From HGM12587 sp964561705 (GTDB lineage Bacteria > Bacillota > Clostridia > Lachnospirales > Lachnospiraceae): a stretch of 6,153 nt of DNA. The stretch covers positions 1 to 6,153 of the forward strand of contig CAZLQJ010000083.1 of NCBI GenBank assembly GCA_964561705.1. The letters are read 5' to 3'. Each line of letters starts with the position of its first letter. Within the stretch, counting starts at the first letter, position 1. Shown here piece after piece: positions 4,901 through 6,153 of this stretch. Under the pieces are notes generated by a model. That model made no database searches. It was not told the origin of the DNA and was given only the letters and a program-made list of their open reading frames with translations. The translations under genes and the position numbers were made by a program.

Positions 4901-6046
4901 ATTACCGGTGGTATCGTAGGTGTAGGTAATTACATTAAATCTGACAGAAATCTGATTGCAGACTGTTTATTTGATGGAGAGATCATTACAGAAGGAATTA
5001 ATAATCCTGAGTTAGATTTCTATAACGGTATTGGTGGTATCGTAGGTAGAACACAGGAAAAAACAGAAATCAGAGATTGTGTCAGCGTAGGAAAAATCAC
5101 ATCTACAGGTGGTACACAAGTTGGTGGTGTTGTAGGATTTATTGTAGATGAAACTACAATTTCCAACTGTTACAGTGTGACAGTCATGGAGGCAGGAAAT
5201 GCAGCTGCAATTGGCGGCATTGTGGGACAGACAACCAAAGGAAAAGCAATTGCAGAAAATAACTACTATCTGAGCGGTACAGCTGAAACTGATTGTGTTG
5301 GTGGTGTTGCAAAAATAGAAGAAGAATTAAAAAATGCAGCAGATCTCTTAGGTGAAGGATTTAAGAAGAGTGACGGAAAAGTGAACAAGGGTTATCCGGC
5401 ACTTTCATGGCAGGAAGTAGAGCCGGAAGAAAAACCGGAAGAAAAACCGGAAGAAAAAGATCCTGTCACAGAAGTATTTACAGATGTTGTAGAAGGTCTG
5501 TGGTATGTGGATGCGGTGCAGTATGTCTACAACAAAGGTCTGATGTCCGGTTTCCAGGATCAATTTACGCCGGATGCAAATATGTCAAGAGCTATGGTCG
5601 TAACGACACTTTACAGAATCGAAGGTTCTCCAGAAGTGACAGATTATAGCAAATACCTTGCATTTAAGGATGTAAAAGATGGTGACTGGTATGCGGACGC
5701 AGTTGCATGGGCATTAAATAACAATATTGCAACATGGGATCCTGTAGCACAGAAATTTAATCCTAATGCAAATGTGACCAGAGAACAGCTGGCAGCATTC
5801 CTGTATAGATACACCGAATTCAAAGGTGGATCTGTGACAGAAAGAGGCGACCTTAGCGGCATGAAGAATGCGGATCAGATAAGCAGCTGGGCATTGAAAG
5901 AAATGCAGTGGGCAGTTGGAACAGAACTGATCAGTGGTATTGCGGAAGTCAAAGGCGAGCAGATCGTAGCGCGCGATCTGGCACCACAGGGATTTGCAAC
6001 CAGAGCACAGATGGCAACCATCTTGCAGAGATATTGCGAGAAATAA
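1922..6046 (+). CDS. Secreted SLH-anchored multidomain protein under B12 riboswitch control, candidate cobalamin-capture protein
   Basis: This is a 1374-residue surface protein. A Sec signal peptide (basic MKIKKMERGKK, hydrophobic 12-26) is likely cut after A-Y-A (30-32). The order of domains is: domain A (42-174); a short Ig-like bacterial repeat (190-260); a large module resembling DUF4430 (265-450) with WGGDLNLNYYLNNEYP (393-408) and LRKGDVV (423-429); an Ig-like domain (about 456-569); domain B, a second copy of A (577-701); Big_2 (717-802); GLUG beta-helix (812-1163); a PEEK linker (1167-1179); and three SLH repeats (about 1185-1236, 1247-1301, 1312-1374) with SRAM, TREQ and TRAQ motifs. 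SLH repeats bind secondary cell-wall polymer, so the protein sits on the outside of the wall, with the GLUG region as a stalk. DUF4430 resembles the carboxy-terminal domain of transcobalamin/intrinsic factor. Together with the riboswitch this suggests capture of cobalamin, which is inference. No enzyme active site was recognised. The start at 1922 is fixed by AGGAG and by the signal peptide. Confidence 0.9.
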   Translation: MKIKKMERGKKLLAFLLAVVMMFGMLPANAYAEEQTEPNQAPFTSITTEDGQEATYTYKSMVPAANEQYYISYNDAPYYLVTIPEGTESVNVTFPETVKIVKGKTNAASYTLTIPDHSFGWNSERFNFTENEDGSTTFAIPVANYLLTDEKGTATSLEYQNTYDPIAFLAFQYAETEPKNYSVNLPLNVKYTLTPCDGYTTSVESGASFKFTLKAENGYAFGEDLVVKANGTALTADSDGVYTIENITADVNVMVEGEIKQVPCEPVTVYFSVSFDDKFAEGEATKIPMALQKIDVPYFDLANYGLEDYYFNSEKYEANPDGSPGSALTPGTAEFAYGKTTMLHLFIYATEVYYCGVEPEDAGKGYLKDEKILGTDVLNISGSVGSSLLNNFWGGDLNLNYYLNNEYPLASNGWGSTSDQIILRKGDVVTLGHFTSWSFFGDPHCIFHYIAAGDDTVVTTAKQGEKVPMTVYLAGPNVDGSSGTAHTPVACEPEIYYVPVEKITDSEELVGGDVTTWKFLTAANSEGKFEVNTSALEPGEYILAVAGEEGINTEDICSTPGGIRLTVEAPNYYENYPFSNITADEEAASLIDIKETTVKVSMYGYPMWDRSVYEVIVPENTEKVYVTFPSGSSFIEVAMAASKEGVIDDYDYSNAVTLTENTDGTITVGIPAEKFTDSEKVAFVTTLEYGSPTPMYGFRFVSGTPTVPGGSGEADGIAVTGIKLDQTEVTVNFENKDQPITLTATVTPADAADQKVLWSSSDKTVATVSKEGVVTILTDGTVTITAKTHDGGFTAQCVITIVDANHPEQDEEGTYLIRTAGQLKWYADRVNSGEYKLNAKLMNDIDLSTVCGEGVGSWTPIGNWKDIVIYGGCFDGQGYTVSNFYMDQPEDAGDATMSNHENKGFFGSIGNATIKNLNLQGEIHMKTRYLGALIGTAGDFTGGKATVENCHVDVDIHTTGDNWVVGGIAATLRNDSTITNCSYSGTIYGSGMTITGGIVGVGNYIKSDRNLIADCLFDGEIITEGINNPELDFYNGIGGIVGRTQEKTEIRDCVSVGKITSTGGTQVGGVVGFIVDETTISNCYSVTVMEAGNAAAIGGIVGQTTKGKAIAENNYYLSGTAETDCVGGVAKIEEELKNAADLLGEGFKKSDGKVNKGYPALSWQEVEPEEKPEEKPEEKDPVTEVFTDVVEGLWYVDAVQYVYNKGLMSGFQDQFTPDANMSRAMVVTTLYRIEGSPEVTDYSKYLAFKDVKDGDWYADAVAWALNNNIATWDPVAQKFNPNANVTREQLAAFLYRYTEFKGGSVTERGDLSGMKNADQISSWALKEMQWAVGTELISGIAEVKGEQIVARDLAPQGFATRAQMATILQRYCEK
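2045..2443 (+). repeat. Domain A, first copy of a duplicated beta-rich domain
   Basis: Residues 42-174 of the surface protein begin PFTSIT and contain YYLVTIPEGTESVNVTFPE, a Thr/Glu-rich FTENEDGSTTFAIP segment, and a closing SLEYQ...AFQYA strand. The same order of motifs recurs in residues 577-701, so the two are an internal duplication. The pattern (alternating hydrophobic residues, no Cys) fits an Ig-like or other beta sandwich. The family was not recognised by name. Confidence 0.7.
2714..3271 (+). other. DUF4430/transcobalamin-C-like module inside the surface protein
   Basis: Residues 265-450 start with a beta strand (EPVTVYFSVSF), continue through PYFDLANYGLEDYYF and TTMLHLFIYATEVYY, and then show LNISGSVGSSLLNNFWGG, NLNYYLNNEYP (398-408), GWGSTSDQIILRKGDVV and an aromatic/His-rich end (433-449). 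The run 'aromatic-aromatic-hydrophobic-Asn-(Asn/Gly)-x-(Tyr/Phe)-Pro ... Leu-x-x-Gly-Asp-Val-Val' is the recognisable core of DUF4430-type domains, the fold also seen in the carboxy-terminal beta domain of transcobalamin and intrinsic factor. The segment is much longer than a plain DUF4430 domain (about 70 residues), so it is either an elaborated version or a related family. The assignment is by memory of the motif only. Confidence 0.55.
3650..4024 (+). repeat. Domain B, second copy of the duplicated domain
   Basis: Residues 577-701 match domain A in order: PFSNIT, YEVIVPENTEKVYVTFPS, LTENTDGTITVGIP, TLEY, and a closing YGFRFV strand. It is slightly shorter than A and clearly diverged, so the duplication is old. 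The two copies bracket the DUF4430-like module and its following Ig-like domain. Confidence 0.7.
4070..4327 (+). other. Big_2 (bacterial Ig-like group 2) domain
   Basis: Residues 717-802 show the Big_2 signature: IAVTGIKLDQTEVTV, ITLTATVTPADAADQKVLWS, SSDKTVATVSKEGVVT and GTVTITAKTHDGGFTAQCVITI. This family is a common spacer in surface proteins. It joins the amino-terminal ligand-binding candidate region to the GLUG stalk. Confidence 0.9.
4355..5410 (+). repeat. GLUG beta-helix repeat region
   Basis: Residues 812-1163 begin with the usual entry motif (GTYLIRTAGQLKWYADRVN, then LMNDIDL and FDGQGYTVSNF). They then carry Gly-rich rungs at residues 931, 966, 996, 1038, 1068, 1098 and 1127 (GALIG, GGIAA, GGIVG, GGIVG, GGVVG, GGIVG, GGVAK), mostly about 30 residues apart. 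Such right-handed beta-helix segments act as rigid stalks or as carbohydrate- or adhesion-related surfaces; the function here is unknown. Two rungs share 15 identical bases (4907-4921 and 5033-5047). Confidence 0.82.
5423..5458 (+). repeat. Three perfect 12-base tandem repeats coding for the PEEK linker
   Basis: CCGGAAGAAAAA is repeated three times without change (5423-5434, 5435-5446, 5447-5458) and encodes Pro-Glu-Glu-Lys three times. It forms a charged, flexible, proline-containing hinge between the GLUG stalk and the SLH anchor. Perfect 12-base units keep the frame if the copy number changes by slippage, so linker length may vary between strains. Confidence 0.9.
5474..6043 (+). repeat. 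Three SLH (S-layer homology) repeats, cell-wall anchor
   Basis: Residues 1185-1374 hold three SLH repeats. The first two start FTDV / FKDV followed by a W-Y-x-D-A-V helix, and each repeat ends with a TRAE-like motif: SRAM (1222-1225), TREQ (1286-1289), TRAQ (1360-1363). Three repeats form the usual pseudo-trimer that binds secondary cell-wall polysaccharide non-covalently. The third is the most diverged and ends the protein at LQRYCEK. Confidence 0.92.
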
Positions 6047-6083
6047 AAGAAAATTGATCCTATTGATTTTCAATAAAAACATA

Positions 6084-6114
6084 GGGGGCTGCGATAAGCA
6101 GCCCCCCCTTTTTT
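6084..6114 (+). terminator. Intrinsic terminator after the surface-protein gene
   Basis: A 9-bp GC-rich stem (GGGGGCTGC 6084-6092 paired with GCAGCCCCC 6098-6106) with loop GATAA is followed by CC and six T residues (6109-6114). It lies 38 bases after the stop codon, so the surface-protein gene is the only gene of its transcription unit. A weaker AT-rich hairpin (6061-6066/6070-6075) sits just before it. Confidence 0.93.
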
Positions 6115-6153
6115 GATTTTAATCGAGACTATGAAGAAAAGTCTGTAAATAAG
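6115..6153. other. Window end, no gene seen
   Basis: The last 39 bases hold no coding frame that continues out of the window on the + strand: the only ATG (6131) meets a stop after five codons. A short inverted repeat AGACT/AGTCT (6126-6130/6140-6144) is too weak to name. Confidence 0.5.

Noticed and set aside
5423..5458. Possible CRISPR-like repeat array
   Set aside because: Units are 12 bases, directly adjacent, without spacers, and inside a coding sequence.
5407..5649. + strand frame with an RKTG repeat
   Set aside because: It is produced by the 12-base tandem repeat read in the wrong frame of the surface-protein gene.
5714..6082. 122-codon - strand frame opposite the SLH repeats
   Set aside because: It is antisense to conserved SLH domains, has no ribosome binding site of note and crosses the region just before the terminator.

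Overview
The window looks like the chromosome of a low-to-moderate GC Gram-positive gut bacterium, most likely a Lachnospiraceae-type clostridium. The evidence is AGGAG-type ribosome binding sites, consensus sigma-A promoters, a PadR/HAAS/PspC gene set, and a very large secreted protein with Ig-like, GLUG and S-layer homology (SLH) domains. The genus assignment is inference. All supported genes are on the + strand.

The left part (about 1-1486) is a tightly packed four-gene operon. It encodes a PadR-family transcriptional regulator (77-403), a membrane protein with an N-terminal HAAS/DUF1700 domain (396-1073), a 73-residue membrane-anchored protein that looks like the amino-terminal stub of a DUF4097 protein (1073-1294), and a 59-residue PspC-domain protein (1307-1486). 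The genes overlap by 8 and 1 bases and then are separated by 12 bases. This arrangement is typical of PadR-controlled cell-envelope stress or sensing operons. No terminator follows the last gene.

The 435-base gap 1487-1921 is a dense regulatory leader. It holds a near-perfect sigma-A promoter (TTGACA-17-TATGAT, 1497-1525), a cobalamin (vitamin B12) riboswitch aptamer (about 1585-1712) closed by a 12-bp P1 stem, a possible antiterminator, a 15-bp intrinsic terminator with a U-tract (1774-1815), and a 106-base leader with a good ribosome binding site. This is the layout of a riboswitch that stops transcription when cobalamin is plentiful.

The right part is one 1374-residue gene (1922-6046), closed by a strong intrinsic terminator (6084-6114). 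It is therefore a self-contained single-gene unit. In order, the protein has a Sec signal peptide, domain A, a short Ig-like repeat, a module resembling DUF4430 (the fold of the carboxy-terminal domain of transcobalamin and intrinsic factor), another Ig-like domain, a second copy of domain A, a Big_2 domain, a GLUG beta-helix, a PEEK linker and three SLH repeats.

The most interesting inference is that the riboswitch and the protein explain each other. A cell-wall-attached protein made only when B12 is scarce, and carrying a transcobalamin-like module, is a good candidate for a surface cobalamin or corrinoid capture protein. Such a protein would be functionally analogous to, but unrelated to, the surface B12-binding lipoproteins of Bacteroides. 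Transport genes are not in the window, so the role remains a hypothesis.
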